NCBI RefSeq assembly: GCF_023715885.1
Contig: NZ_JAMBOY010000002.1
Coordinates: forward strand, 496,001-560,000
Direction: 5' to 3'
Origin: Microbacterium hydrocarbonoxydans
Lineage (GTDB): Bacteria > Actinomycetota > Actinomycetes > Actinomycetales > Microbacteriaceae
DNA: 64,000 bases
Shown here: positions 28,676-37,244 of the stretch, piece after piece
How positions within the stretch are numbered: the stretch's first letter is position 1
How the letters are laid out: each line of letters starts with the position of its first letter
Notes under the pieces: model-generated
The model's input: the letters and a program-made list of their open reading frames with translations, nothing else
Database searches by the model: none
What the model was told of the DNA's origin: nothing
Program-made: the position numbers and the translations under genes

Positions 28676-28715
28676 GACGGTCTTCTTCGACTCCCTGCTT
28701 CCCCGGTGACGCGGA

Positions 28716-30407
28716 TTACTCGGCGGGCTGGAGGTGCGTCAGCACGTAGCCGGCCGCGATCGAGCCCCAGGACGGCGGGAAGGCGTAGAGGTCGTCCTCC
28801 GTGGGCCAGCCCGTGTAGTCCTTCGTGTTGTAGAAGGTCTGGGTCGCGTTGATCACCAGCGGGATGTACGGCAGGTCGCGCACGATCTCGGTCTGGATCG
28901 TCCCGTAGAGCTGCTTCTTCGTCGCCTCGTCGTTCGTGCTGATCGCGGACTGCACGGCCTGGTCGACGACCGGGTTGTTGTAGCGGCTGAAGTTCCAGCG
29001 GCCGGTGGGGACCTCTTCGCCCACGGGGCCGGTGGAGCCCACGGTCGTGCCGCCGAACCAGTCGCGGTAGATCTGGAACGGGTCGGCGACCGACGTGCCG
29101 ATCATGCCGCCGACGATGAGCTGGAAGTCGCCGCTCTGACGCGAGTCGGAGAACTCCTGCCACTGCACGGTCGAGGCGTTGATCTTGATGCCGGCGGCCT
29201 CGGCCTGCTCGGCGATCAGCTTCGCGGCGTCGTTGTAGTCCGTCCAGCCGTCGACCGAGGTCAGCGTGAGCTCGACCTTCTGGCCGCCCTTCTCATAGAT
29301 GCCGTCCGAGCCCTTGGTGTAGCCGGCGGCCTCGAGGATCGACCCCGCCTCGGCGGCATCCGGCTCCTGCGGGCTGACCTCGTTCGCGGAATCGGCGACC
29401 CACTTCTCGTCGCGGGGAAGCAGCGCGTACGTGGGCGAGATGTCGCCGGTCAGGCCGACGAACGCCTTGTCCTTGATGGTGCTGCGATCGATCGCGGCGT
29501 TCAGCGCCTGACGAACAGCGACGTCGGTCTGCGGGCCGGAGCAGCCGAGCTCGGCATTGGAGCAGGTGTAGAGAACTGTCGGGTCCTGCGGGGTGTTGAT
29601 CCACGAGATGGCGCCGTTCGCGGTGACGTCGTCGGGGTTCGGGATGAACATGCCGGTCCAGTCGAGCTTGCCTGCGGCGAGGAGGTCCTGCGCGGTCTGG
29701 TTGTTGTCGACCGCGATGTACTGCACCTTCTTGACCCCGAGGTCGTCGGCGCCCCGGAAGTTCTCGTTCGCGACGAGGGTGTAGGACTCGCTCGTGGTCT
29801 TGTCGACGACGTAGGGACCGGAGCCGACCGGCTCCTCGTTGGCGAAGTTCGCGTAGTCGTCGACGTCCGCCCAGATGTGCTCGGGGAGGATGTACGTCGA
29901 GCCGAGGCGCTGGAACTCGGTCGTGAACTGCGCGGTCGAGTACGTGAGCACGACGGTCGTGTCGTCGGTCGCCTCGGCCGAGACGAGGCCGTTGCCCTCG
30001 GGGTTGTTGGCCTCGTAGTTGAACGAGAACGCGACATCGGCTGCGGTGAGCGGCTCGCCGTCGCTCCACTTCAGATCGGGCTTGATGGTGATCGTGATCA
30101 CCGTGCCGTCCTCGTTGTACTCGTAGGTGTCGCCGATCATGCCCTCGGGCTCGGAGTCGGCGGTCTTGTTGAAGAAGAACAGCGGCTCGTAGATGGGGCC
30201 GAGCGCACCGTGGAGCACGGTGGGCGCGAAGGGGTTGTAGTTCGCCGTGATCGGGGTCTGGCTTCCGGCCCAGACGCGGAGCGCGCGGTCGCCGTCGGCG
30301 CCGCTCCCGTCGTTGCCACCCGCGCCACAGGCCGTCAGGCCCAGGGCGAGGACGGAAGCCCCCGCCACGGCGGTGAGCGCGATCTTGCGCTTTCCGGTAC
30401 GGATCAT
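28716..30407 (-). CDS. ABC importer substrate-binding lipoprotein (family 5)
   Basis: A 563-residue extracytoplasmic lipoprotein. Basic residues (RTGKRK), a hydrophobic core and the lipobox LGLTAC give lipid-modified Cys27, followed by a Gly/Asn/Asp linker. The remainder is solute-binding protein family 5, with TPITANYNPFAPTVLHGALG near the N-terminus, KPDLKWSDGEPLTAADVAFS, and LPYIPLVINATQTFYN near the C-terminus. I start at ATG 30407, with AGAGGAA upstream; a longer reading from 30485 would bury the signal peptide. It is the first gene of the second importer operon. The substrate could be peptide or oligosaccharide; the sequence does not decide. Confidence 0.92.
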   Translation of the reverse strand: MIRTGKRKIALTAVAGASVLALGLTACGAGGNDGSGADGDRALRVWAGSQTPITANYNPFAPTVLHGALGPIYEPLFFFNKTADSEPEGMIGDTYEYNEDGTVITITIKPDLKWSDGEPLTAADVAFSFNYEANNPEGNGLVSAEATDDTTVVLTYSTAQFTTEFQRLGSTYILPEHIWADVDDYANFANEEPVGSGPYVVDKTTSESYTLVANENFRGADDLGVKKVQYIAVDNNQTAQDLLAAGKLDWTGMFIPNPDDVTANGAISWINTPQDPTVLYTCSNAELGCSGPQTDVAVRQALNAAIDRSTIKDKAFVGLTGDISPTYALLPRDEKWVADSANEVSPQEPDAAEAGSILEAAGYTKGSDGIYEKGGQKVELTLTSVDGWTDYNDAAKLIAEQAEAAGIKINASTVQWQEFSDSRQSGDFQLIVGGMIGTSVADPFQIYRDWFGGTTVGSTGPVGEEVPTGRWNFSRYNNPVVDQAVQSAISTNDEATKKQLYGTIQTEIVRDLPYIPLVINATQTFYNTKDYTGWPTEDDLYAFPPSWGSIAAGYVLTHLQPAE

Positions 30408-30482
30408 TCTGTCAATTCCTCTCGGTGCTGCACTGCAGGAGGGATTCTCCGGATGGAGACGGACCCCTGGGCGGGGCTCGGG

Positions 30483-30541
30483 CAAACCCGGAAGGGGGTT
30501 TGTTAGGACAGTAACCTAACAAACCCGCCCACCCTCGACAA
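30483..30541 (-). promoter_or_regulatory. Promoter of the second ABC operon overlapped by a palindrome
   Basis: On the minus strand TTGTCG (30541-30536), 17 bases, then TAGGTT (30518-30513) forms a promoter. A perfect 12-bp inverted repeat GGGTTTGTTAGG / CCTAACAAACCC (30496-30507 and 30515-30526, 7-base spacer) covers the -10 box and start region. A third half-site CAAACCC (30483-30489) can also pair with GGGTTTG. This is the layout of a repressor operator, or of alternative hairpins at the mRNA 5' end. Confidence 0.55.
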
Positions 30542-30602
30542 GACCTCTCGACGCTGCTGCATAACGTTTCGGACTCGACCGACGGATGCCGTCACATTGC
30601 CG

Positions 30603-30629
30603 CACTAAGGGTCGCGATGACACTAAGAT
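30603..30629 (+). promoter_or_regulatory. Direct repeats and -10 box upstream of nrtR-nadABC
   Basis: CACTAAG occurs at 30603-30609 and again at 30621-30627, 18 bases apart. The second copy overlaps TAAGAT (30624-30629), a plausible -10 box 19 bases before the GTG start. The repeats may form the operator of the NrtR-like regulator. Confidence 0.35.
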
Positions 30630-30647
30630 CGATCGCGGGAGGTTAAG

Positions 30648-31370
30648 GTGCCAGAGACCCGAAGTGACGCGATCGACATCGCCGTGTCGACCGTGATCCT
30701 CACGCTGCGGCGTGCCGAAAGCGGCGAAGCCGTGCTCGCCCTTCCGCTCGTGCGGCGCACCCGCGCGCCCTTCGACGGCGAGTGGGCGCTGCCGGGTGGA
30801 TGGCTCACCTCGACCGAGTCTCCCGTCGACGCGGCAGCGCGCACCCTGGCCGAGACCACCGGCCTCACCCCGAGCTACCTCGAGCAGCTGTACGCGTTCG
30901 GAGCCGTCGACCGCTCCCCCACCCGGGTCGTGTCGATCGTGTACTGGGCGCTGCTGCGGCAGGACGACGTCGACGCGCAGAGCGCCGCGCACCGCGCATC
31001 CGGTCTCGCGCCGGAGAACGTGCGCTGGTTCGATCTCTCCGAGCGCCCGGCACTCGCCTTCGACCACGACAAGATCGTCGCTTATGCACTGTGGCGCCTC
31101 CGCAACAAGGTCGGCTACAGCCGCGTCGCGCAGGGGTTCCTCCCCGCCGAGTTCACTCTCTCCGATCTCCGTGAGGCGTATCAGTCGATCCTCGGCCGCC
31201 AGCTGGACCCGGCGAACTTCCGCCGTCAGGTCGAGGCCACGGGGAATCTGATCCCCACCGACCGCTTCCGCACCGGGAGCCACCGGCCCGCCCGCCTGTA
31301 CCGATACGACACCGATGTGGAGCTGGCCGATCGCGGCCCGCTCGGTCCCGAGGAAACGAGCATCCGATGA
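30648..31370 (+). CDS. nrtR: NrtR-like regulator of NAD biosynthesis (Nudix domain plus winged helix)
   Basis: A 240-residue protein with a Nudix-fold domain (about residues 10-145) and a C-terminal winged-helix DNA-binding domain (about 155-230, with FTLSDLREAYQSILG and FRRQVEATGNLIP). In the Nudix box GGWLTSTESPVDAAARTL the catalytic Arg-Glu and Glu-Glu pairs are replaced (Arg-Thr, Ala-Glu), so hydrolysis is unlikely; NrtR proteins use the fold to sense ADP-ribose or NAD-derived ligands. It opens the nad operon and overlaps nadA by four bases, which strongly supports the role. Start GTG is five bases behind GGGAGG. It probably represses its own operon. Confidence 0.88.
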   Translation: MPETRSDAIDIAVSTVILTLRRAESGEAVLALPLVRRTRAPFDGEWALPGGWLTSTESPVDAAARTLAETTGLTPSYLEQLYAFGAVDRSPTRVVSIVYWALLRQDDVDAQSAAHRASGLAPENVRWFDLSERPALAFDHDKIVAYALWRLRNKVGYSRVAQGFLPAEFTLSDLREAYQSILGRQLDPANFRRQVEATGNLIPTDRFRTGSHRPARLYRYDTDVELADRGPLGPEETSIR

Positions 31371-32704
31371 GCATCACCTTCGTCCCCACCCCGTCCGTGC
31401 CGACCTCGGACGCCTCCGTGGATCACGCGATCCAGGCGATCGTCGCCGGCGCCTCGACCGACACGACCTGTACGACGGATCTCGCCGCAGGGCCCTGGGA
31501 CTTCGACATCCGGCCCGGCTACGGACCGGGGTCGTCGATGGGCGACGTGATCCCCACCGGCGCACCGCGGCAGGGCGAACTGCCGGCCGAGTATCGCGAG
31601 GCGACGGAGGAGGAGCTCGACCGGCGGATCCGTGCCGCGAAGGAGATGCTCGGCGATCGCGCCGTGATCCTCGGCCACTTCTATCAGCGGGAGGAGGTCG
31701 TGCGGCACGCCGACTACGTCGGCGACTCGTTCCAGCTCGCGACAGCGGCTAAGGATCGATTGGATGCCGAGGCCATCGTGTTCTGCGGAGTGCACTTCAT
31801 GGCCGAGACCGCCGACCTGCTCTCCGGGCCCGATCAGGCCGTCGTGCTGCCGAACCTCGCCGCCGGCTGCTCCATGGCCGACATGGCCGACATCGATCAG
31901 GTCGAGGACTGCTGGGAGCAGCTGGCCGATGTGCTCGGCGATCTCGACGAGCAGGACGAGGACGGGCGCGTCCCGGTGATCCCCGTGACCTACATGAACT
32001 CCTCCGCGGCGATCAAGGGCTTCGTCGGACGCCACGGCGGGATCGTCTGCACCTCCTCGAACGCGCAGACGGTGCTGGAGTGGGCGTTCGAGCGCGGTCG
32101 CCGCGTGCTCTTCTTCCCCGACCAGCACCTCGGCCGCAACACGGCGAAAGCCATGGGCGTTCCGCTCTCGCAGATGCCGATGTGGAATCCGCGCAAGCCG
32201 CTCGGCGGATCCACCGAGGCGGAGCTCGCCGACTCCCGCGTCATCCTCTGGCACGGATTCTGCTCCGTGCACCGCCGATTCACCGTCGGCCAGATCGAGC
32301 AGGCGCGCCGCGAGCATCCCGACGTCCGCGTCATCGTGCACCCCGAGTGCCCGATGGAGGTCGTCGACGCCGCCGACGAGGCGGGGTCGACCGACTACAT
32401 CCGCCGGGCCATCGCCGCCGCGACCGAGCCCACCACCTTCGCGATCGGCACCGAGATCAACCTGGTGCGGCGCCTCGCCGCGCAGTTCCCGCAGCACGAG
32501 ATCTTCTGCCTCGACCCGGTCGTGTGCCCGTGCTCCACGATGTACCGCATCCATCCGGGCTATCTCGCATGGGTGCTCGAGGAGCTCGTCGCCGGACGCA
32601 CCCCGAACCGCATCCAGGTGCCGTCCGACGTGGCCGTTCCCGCCCGCGTCGCCCTCGAGCGCATGCTCGCCGCCAAGCCACCGGTGGCGGCGAGCGCGCG
32701 ATGA
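31367..32704 (+). CDS. nadA: Quinolinate synthase
   Basis: 4Fe-4S enzyme that condenses iminoaspartate with dihydroxyacetone phosphate to quinolinate in NAD de novo synthesis. The 445 residues are longer than the 300-370 common elsewhere because of an N-terminal extension of about 70 residues. Candidate cluster cysteines are in IVFCGVHFMAE (about 139), GIVCTSSNAQ (about 227) and VVCPCSTMYRIHPGYL (about 386-388). HFYQREEVVRHADYVGDS is the substrate-binding start. ATGA overlaps link it to nrtR before and nadB after. A cysteine desulfurase at the end of the operon could supply sulfur for its cluster. Confidence 0.95.
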   Translation: MSITFVPTPSVPTSDASVDHAIQAIVAGASTDTTCTTDLAAGPWDFDIRPGYGPGSSMGDVIPTGAPRQGELPAEYREATEEELDRRIRAAKEMLGDRAVILGHFYQREEVVRHADYVGDSFQLATAAKDRLDAEAIVFCGVHFMAETADLLSGPDQAVVLPNLAAGCSMADMADIDQVEDCWEQLADVLGDLDEQDEDGRVPVIPVTYMNSSAAIKGFVGRHGGIVCTSSNAQTVLEWAFERGRRVLFFPDQHLGRNTAKAMGVPLSQMPMWNPRKPLGGSTEAELADSRVILWHGFCSVHRRFTVGQIEQARREHPDVRVIVHPECPMEVVDAADEAGSTDYIRRAIAAATEPTTFAIGTEINLVRRLAAQFPQHEIFCLDPVVCPCSTMYRIHPGYLAWVLEELVAGRTPNRIQVPSDVAVPARVALERMLAAKPPVAASAR

Positions 32705-34185
32705 ACGTCGTCGTCGTCGGATCCGGCATCGCCGGGCTCATCGCCGCGCTGCACGCCGCGGAGGCCGGCCACGGCGTGACGCTCCTCACGAAGGGCGCCA
32801 TCGGAGACGGATGCACGGGCTACGCACAGGGCGGCGTCGCCGGCGTCTACGGAACCGACGATTCCGCGGAGCAGCACGCCGCAGACACCCTCAGCGCGGG
32901 CGCCGGACTCGCCGATGCCGAAGCCGTCGACGTGCTCGTGCAGGGCGCGGCCGCGCGGATCGCCGAGCTGATCGCCCGGGGCGTCGCCTTCGACCGGGAT
33001 GCCGACGGCCGGCTGCTGCTCGGACGGGAAGCGGCGCACAGCCACGCGCGCATCGTGCACGCGGGCGGGGATGCGACGGGCGCGGCGATCTCACGGGCAC
33101 TGGTGGCGGCAGCGCGCCGGGACGCGCGGGTCGCGGTCCTCGAGCATGCCATGCTGGTCGACCTCATCGTCGCGGACGGCGCGGTGCGCGGCATCCGTCT
33201 TCTCCGCGACGGCGCAGCGGCCGACCTGGAAGCCGATGCGGTGATCCTCGCGACGGGCGGCGCGGGGTGCCTCTACGCGCATACGACGAACCCCGAGGGC
33301 ACGACCGGCGACGGCATCGCGGCGGCGATCCGTGCCGGTGCGGCGGTGGCCGACCTCGAGTTCGTGCAGTTCCATCCCACCGTGCTCGCGGTCGGCTCCC
33401 CGTTTCTGATCTCGGAGGCCGTGCGCGGCGAGGGGGCGACGCTCGTCGACGACACGGGCCGACGCTTCGTCTTCGACAGCCACCCCGACGGCGAGCTGGC
33501 ACCCCGCGACATCGTGTCGCGGGCGATCGCGCGGCAGGCCGCCGCCCAGGGCTCGCCCGTCCATCTCGACGCGACGACGCTCGGGGCGACCAGGCTGGCC
33601 CGACGGTTCCCGACGATCGATCGGGTCACCCGCGAGCGCGGCCTGGACTGGTCGGCGCATCCAATCCCCGTCACACCCGCCGCTCACTATCTGATGGGTG
33701 GGGTGCAGACCGATCTCGACGGCCGCACCACCCTCCCGGGCCTTCTCGCGGTCGGCGAGGTCGCCCGCACCGGTGTGCACGGCGCGAACAGACTGGCCTC
33801 GAACTCACTGCTGGAGGGAGCCGTGTTCGGTGCCCGCGCGGCAGCCGCACTCACCGCCCCGTGGATCGAGCTGCGGGTCGCCGCTCCCCCGCAGCCGACG
33901 ACCGCGCCCGCCACCGCCGACGCCCCTTTCGACCGCGTTGCGCTGCAACGACTGATGTGGGAGCACGTCGGACTGCTCCGTGACACCGACGGCCTCGACG
34001 TGGCTCTCGCGGCCGTGCGGGCGTGGGGCGCCGCAGCGACTCCACCCGTGACGGCTCAGGAGCATGAGGACGCGAACCTCCTGCTGCTGGCCGAGGCCAC
34101 GGCATCAGCAGCCCTCGCCCGTGTCGATCCGATCGGCGCGCACTATCGCGAACCCGAACCCGCACCACTTCTGGAGACCGTCTGA
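32701..34185 (+). CDS. nadB: L-aspartate oxidase
   Basis: Flavoenzyme that oxidises L-aspartate to iminoaspartate, the substrate of NadA. The 494 residues start with the FAD-binding VVVVGSGIAGLIAALHAAEAG, then GGVAGVYGTDDS near residue 42, LATGGAGCLY, the substrate loop EFVQFHPTVLA and MGGVQTDLDGRTTLPGLLAVG typical of the fumarate reductase/aspartate oxidase family. ATG 32701 overlaps the nadA stop by four bases; its own stop shares a base with the nadC start (TGATG). The protein is somewhat shorter at the C-terminus than the E. coli enzyme. Confidence 0.95.
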   Translation: MNVVVVGSGIAGLIAALHAAEAGHGVTLLTKGAIGDGCTGYAQGGVAGVYGTDDSAEQHAADTLSAGAGLADAEAVDVLVQGAAARIAELIARGVAFDRDADGRLLLGREAAHSHARIVHAGGDATGAAISRALVAAARRDARVAVLEHAMLVDLIVADGAVRGIRLLRDGAAADLEADAVILATGGAGCLYAHTTNPEGTTGDGIAAAIRAGAAVADLEFVQFHPTVLAVGSPFLISEAVRGEGATLVDDTGRRFVFDSHPDGELAPRDIVSRAIARQAAAQGSPVHLDATTLGATRLARRFPTIDRVTRERGLDWSAHPIPVTPAAHYLMGGVQTDLDGRTTLPGLLAVGEVARTGVHGANRLASNSLLEGAVFGARAAAALTAPWIELRVAAPPQPTTAPATADAPFDRVALQRLMWEHVGLLRDTDGLDVALAAVRAWGAAATPPVTAQEHEDANLLLLAEATASAALARVDPIGAHYREPEPAPLLETV

Positions 34186-35036
34186 TGCTCACTCCCGCCG
34201 TCATCGCTCGCGTCGTCGGCGCCGCCCTCGACGAGGACGCGCCGTGGGGAGACCTCACGAGTTCCGCTCTGCTGCCGTCGGATGCGACGGCCACCGCCGA
34301 TCTCGTCGCGCGGGAAACCGGCGTCTTCAGTGGCGGCGATGTCTTCAGCGCCGCCTTCAGGCTCACCGACCCGGCGCTCCGAGTCGATGTGCACGTCGGC
34401 GACGGAGACGAGTTCTTCGCCGGCGACGTGCTGGCGACCGTATCGGGGAGCGCCCGCGGCATCCTGACTGCCGAGCGGATCGCGCTGAACTTCACGCAGC
34501 GCATGAGCGGAATCGCCACGCTCACCGCTGCCTACGTCCGCGCGACCGAGGGCACCGCGGCCCGTATCGCCGACACCCGCAAGACCACGCCGGGGCTGCG
34601 GGCGTTCGAGCGGCACGCGGTCGTCTCCGGCGGCGGGCACAATCACCGTCACTCGCTCTCCGACGCGGTCATGGCGAAGGACAACCACCTCGCCGTACTG
34701 CAGCGCTCGGGACGCGACCTGGCCTCCGCCCTGCGAGACGCCCTCGCGCAGCTCCCCCACACGACCCACGTCGTCGTCGAGGTCGACCGCCTCGACCAGA
34801 TCGACGCGGTCATCGCCGGTGGCGCCCACACCGTTCTGCTCGACAACTTCACACCGGACGAACTGCGCGCGGGCGTCGCCCTCATCGGCGGACGCGCGCA
34901 GGTCGAGGCGTCGGGGGGTGTGAGTCTCGACAGCGTCGCCGCCATCGCCGCCGCCGGGGTCGACGTGATCTCGGTCGGGGCGCTCACGCACTCCGCCCGC
35001 GCACTGGACCTCGGCCTGGACGTGCGGATCGACTGA
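34185..35036 (+). CDS. nadC: Nicotinate-nucleotide pyrophosphorylase (carboxylating)
   Basis: Converts quinolinate and PRPP to nicotinate mononucleotide, the third step of the de novo NAD route. The 283 residues have the family length and the basic substrate-binding segments RIADTRKTTPGLRAFERHAV and GGHNHRHSLSDAVMAKDNH, plus EVDRLDQIDAV and the C-terminal barrel motif ASGGVSLDSVAAIAAAGVD. The start is coupled to the nadB stop (TGATG). It is followed after four bases by the cysteine desulfurase gene. Confidence 0.97.
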   Translation: MLTPAVIARVVGAALDEDAPWGDLTSSALLPSDATATADLVARETGVFSGGDVFSAAFRLTDPALRVDVHVGDGDEFFAGDVLATVSGSARGILTAERIALNFTQRMSGIATLTAAYVRATEGTAARIADTRKTTPGLRAFERHAVVSGGGHNHRHSLSDAVMAKDNHLAVLQRSGRDLASALRDALAQLPHTTHVVVEVDRLDQIDAVIAGGAHTVLLDNFTPDELRAGVALIGGRAQVEASGGVSLDSVAAIAAAGVDVISVGALTHSARALDLGLDVRID

Positions 35037-35040
35037 GCGG

Positions 35041-36180
35041 ATGCTGTACCTCGACCACGCCGCGACCTCGCCCCTGCGCCCCGAGGTGCGCGACGCCATG
35101 CTCCCCTACCTGACCGGAGCGTTCGGCAACCCCTCCAGCCATCACACCGTCGGCGAGGCCGCGGCGCAGGCGCTGGAGGCCGCGAGGTCGCGGGTGGCGA
35201 CGGTGCTCGGATTCCGGAGCGGAGATGTGATCTTCACGGGCGGCGGTACGGAGGCGAACAACCTCGCCGTCAAAGGCATCGTGCTCGCAGCGCTCGCTCG
35301 CGGACGGCGTCACCTCGTCGTATCGTCGATCGAGCACGAGTCGATTCTCGCCCCCGCCGACTACCTTCGCCGATTCCACGACGTCGAGGTGACTCACCTG
35401 CCGGTCGACCGCGCCGGGCGCATCGAGGCCGGCGACCTGCGTGCCGCGCTGCGCGACGACACCGCGCTCGTCTCGGTCGACCACGCGAACAACGAGATCG
35501 GCACGGTGCAGGACGTCGCCGCGATCTCGGCACTGACCTCGGTGGCTGGCGTGCCGCTGCACGTCGACGCCGTGCAGTCGGCGGGTTGGCTTCCCCTGCG
35601 CGGGGTCGGCGCGGATGCCGTGACGATCGCCGGGCACAAGATCGGCGCACCCCAGGGCATCGGCGTGCTCGCTGTTCGGGGTCGTGTGCCCGTCGAACCG
35701 CTGCTGCACGGAGGAGGACAGGAACGCGGACGCCGTTCCGGCACCGAGAACGTCGCCGGCGCCATCGCGCTCGCCACCGCGCTCGAGCTCGCTGCCTCGG
35801 AACAGCGGGAGGTGCACGCGCGGGTCGGCGAAGCCACCGCGCGGTTCATCGCCGGTGTGCTCTCCGCTGTGCCAGAAGCCTCACTCACCGGCGATCCGCA
35901 CTCGCGTCTGCCGGGTTGCGCGAGCTTCACGTTCGCCGGGATCAACGGCGAGACGGTGCTGCTCGAGCTCGAGCGTCGTGGCGTCGTGTCGTCGAGCGGA
36001 TCGGCCTGCGCCGCCGACAGCGGCGAGCCGTCGCACGTGCTGCTCGCCTGCGGCCTCGATCCGGATCTCGCTCAGACCGCCGTGCGCTTCACGTTCGGGC
36101 GCGAGCCGTTGTCTGCGGACGTCCCCGACCGACTCGCCGCCGCGGTCGCCGAGGCGGTGGGCGCAGCGGCGGGCAACTGA
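35041..36180 (+). CDS. Cysteine desulfurase (NifS/IscS-like), probably serving NadA
   Basis: PLP enzyme that frees sulfur from L-cysteine as an enzyme-bound persulfide. The 379 residues include LDHAATSPLRPEV at the N-terminus, GGGTEANNLAVKG, VDHANNEIGTVQD, the PLP lysine in IAGHKIGAPQGIG (about 200) and the catalytic Cys loop SSGSACAADSGEPSH (about 323). The ATG lies four bases after nadC, making it the fifth gene of the NAD operon. In Bacillus and some other bacteria a NifS-type gene next to nad genes serves NadA cluster maturation; here this role is inferred from location only. General IscS/Suf functions remain possible. Confidence 0.92.
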   Translation: MLYLDHAATSPLRPEVRDAMLPYLTGAFGNPSSHHTVGEAAAQALEAARSRVATVLGFRSGDVIFTGGGTEANNLAVKGIVLAALARGRRHLVVSSIEHESILAPADYLRRFHDVEVTHLPVDRAGRIEAGDLRAALRDDTALVSVDHANNEIGTVQDVAAISALTSVAGVPLHVDAVQSAGWLPLRGVGADAVTIAGHKIGAPQGIGVLAVRGRVPVEPLLHGGGQERGRRSGTENVAGAIALATALELAASEQREVHARVGEATARFIAGVLSAVPEASLTGDPHSRLPGCASFTFAGINGETVLLELERRGVVSSSGSACAADSGEPSHVLLACGLDPDLAQTAVRFTFGREPLSADVPDRLAAAVAEAVGAAAGN

Positions 36181-36268
36181 CGACGAAGCACGGCGCGCCG
36201 GCCGTCGCGTGCTCGGTCGGCCGCGGTCGACGAGGATCGCCCCGCACGTTGCGCTCTAGACTCGGCTG

Positions 36269-37216
36269 GTGACCGCCTCCGACCCGATCGTGACGATGAT
36301 CGTCCCCGGGCGCGACATCGCCGCCTTCGCATCCGCTGCCGTCGAGTCGCTCCGCGCGCAGACGGAGGACCGGTGGCAGGCCGTCCTCGTCGATGACGGA
36401 TCGCACGACGCGACCGCGAGCGTCTTCGCTGCGGCCGTCGACGCCGACCCCCGCTTCCGTCTGATCTCGAACGACGAGTCGCGTGGCCTCGGAGCCGCGC
36501 GCAACGCGGCACTCGACACCGTCGACACCCCGTACGTGGGGTTCCTCGACGGCGATGATGAGCTCGCACCGACGGCGCTCGAACGCCTGACCGGCACCCT
36601 CTCCGCGACAGGGAGCGACCTCGTCGCCGGCGCATACGTGCGATCCCGGTTCGACGGCGAGCGCTACGTCTCCGGTCGCGTGCAGCCCTGGGTCGCCGCC
36701 GCCACCGATCCGGAGCGCCTCGGTACGACGATCATCGACCACCCTGCGGCGAGCGCGAACATCGTCGCCTGGTCGAAGGTGAGCCGCACCGAGATGTGGG
36801 ACCGGCTCCGGTTCCCCGAGGGCGTCGCTTATGAGGACCAGATCGTCGCTCAGCTGCTGTACACCCGCGCGCGCACCTTCGACGTGATCCCCGACGCGAT
36901 CGTCCGCTGGCGGGTGCGCGCCGACGGGACGTCGATCACTCAGGGCAAGGGCAGACTCCCCGTGTTGCGCGACTACCTCTCGGCGCTCCGCGGCGGCATC
37001 CGCGTGCTGCAGGAGGCGGGCGCCGCGGCCGCGGTGACGGCCCGGCTCGATCTCATCCTGGCGATGGACGTCCCTCCTCTGCGGGACATCGCCACTCAGC
37101 ATCCGGACCCCGAGTACGGCAGAACGCTCGACGCCTTCGTCTCGGAGCTGCAGACGCTCCCCCAGTTCGCCGACGCCCGCCCCGACCCCACCATCACCGC
37201 CGGACTGAGCTGGTGA
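36269..37216 (+). CDS. Family 2 glycosyltransferase
   Basis: A 315-residue GT-A fold transferase. It begins with VTMIVPGRDIAAFASAAVES, continues with VLVDDGSHDATASV and the metal-binding FLDGDDELAPTAL (Asp-x-Asp type) near residue 92, and has an EDQIVAQLLYTRA segment near 190 that is typical of GT2 enzymes. No membrane segment is visible, so it probably works at the membrane face on cell-surface glycans. Start GTG lies six bases after TAGACT (36257-36262), hence a leaderless mRNA is likely. It does not belong to the nad operon, from which it is separated by 88 bp. The acceptor is unknown. Confidence 0.88.
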   Translation: MTASDPIVTMIVPGRDIAAFASAAVESLRAQTEDRWQAVLVDDGSHDATASVFAAAVDADPRFRLISNDESRGLGAARNAALDTVDTPYVGFLDGDDELAPTALERLTGTLSATGSDLVAGAYVRSRFDGERYVSGRVQPWVAAATDPERLGTTIIDHPAASANIVAWSKVSRTEMWDRLRFPEGVAYEDQIVAQLLYTRARTFDVIPDAIVRWRVRADGTSITQGKGRLPVLRDYLSALRGGIRVLQEAGAAAAVTARLDLILAMDVPPLRDIATQHPDPEYGRTLDAFVSELQTLPQFADARPDPTITAGLSW

Positions 37217-37244
37217 CCTCCGACTCCGCGAAGGAGAGACATCC

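Noticed and set aside
28734..30506. Long plus-strand open frame opposite the second binding-protein gene
   Set aside because: Antisense shadow of a well-supported lipoprotein gene; no recognisable domain.
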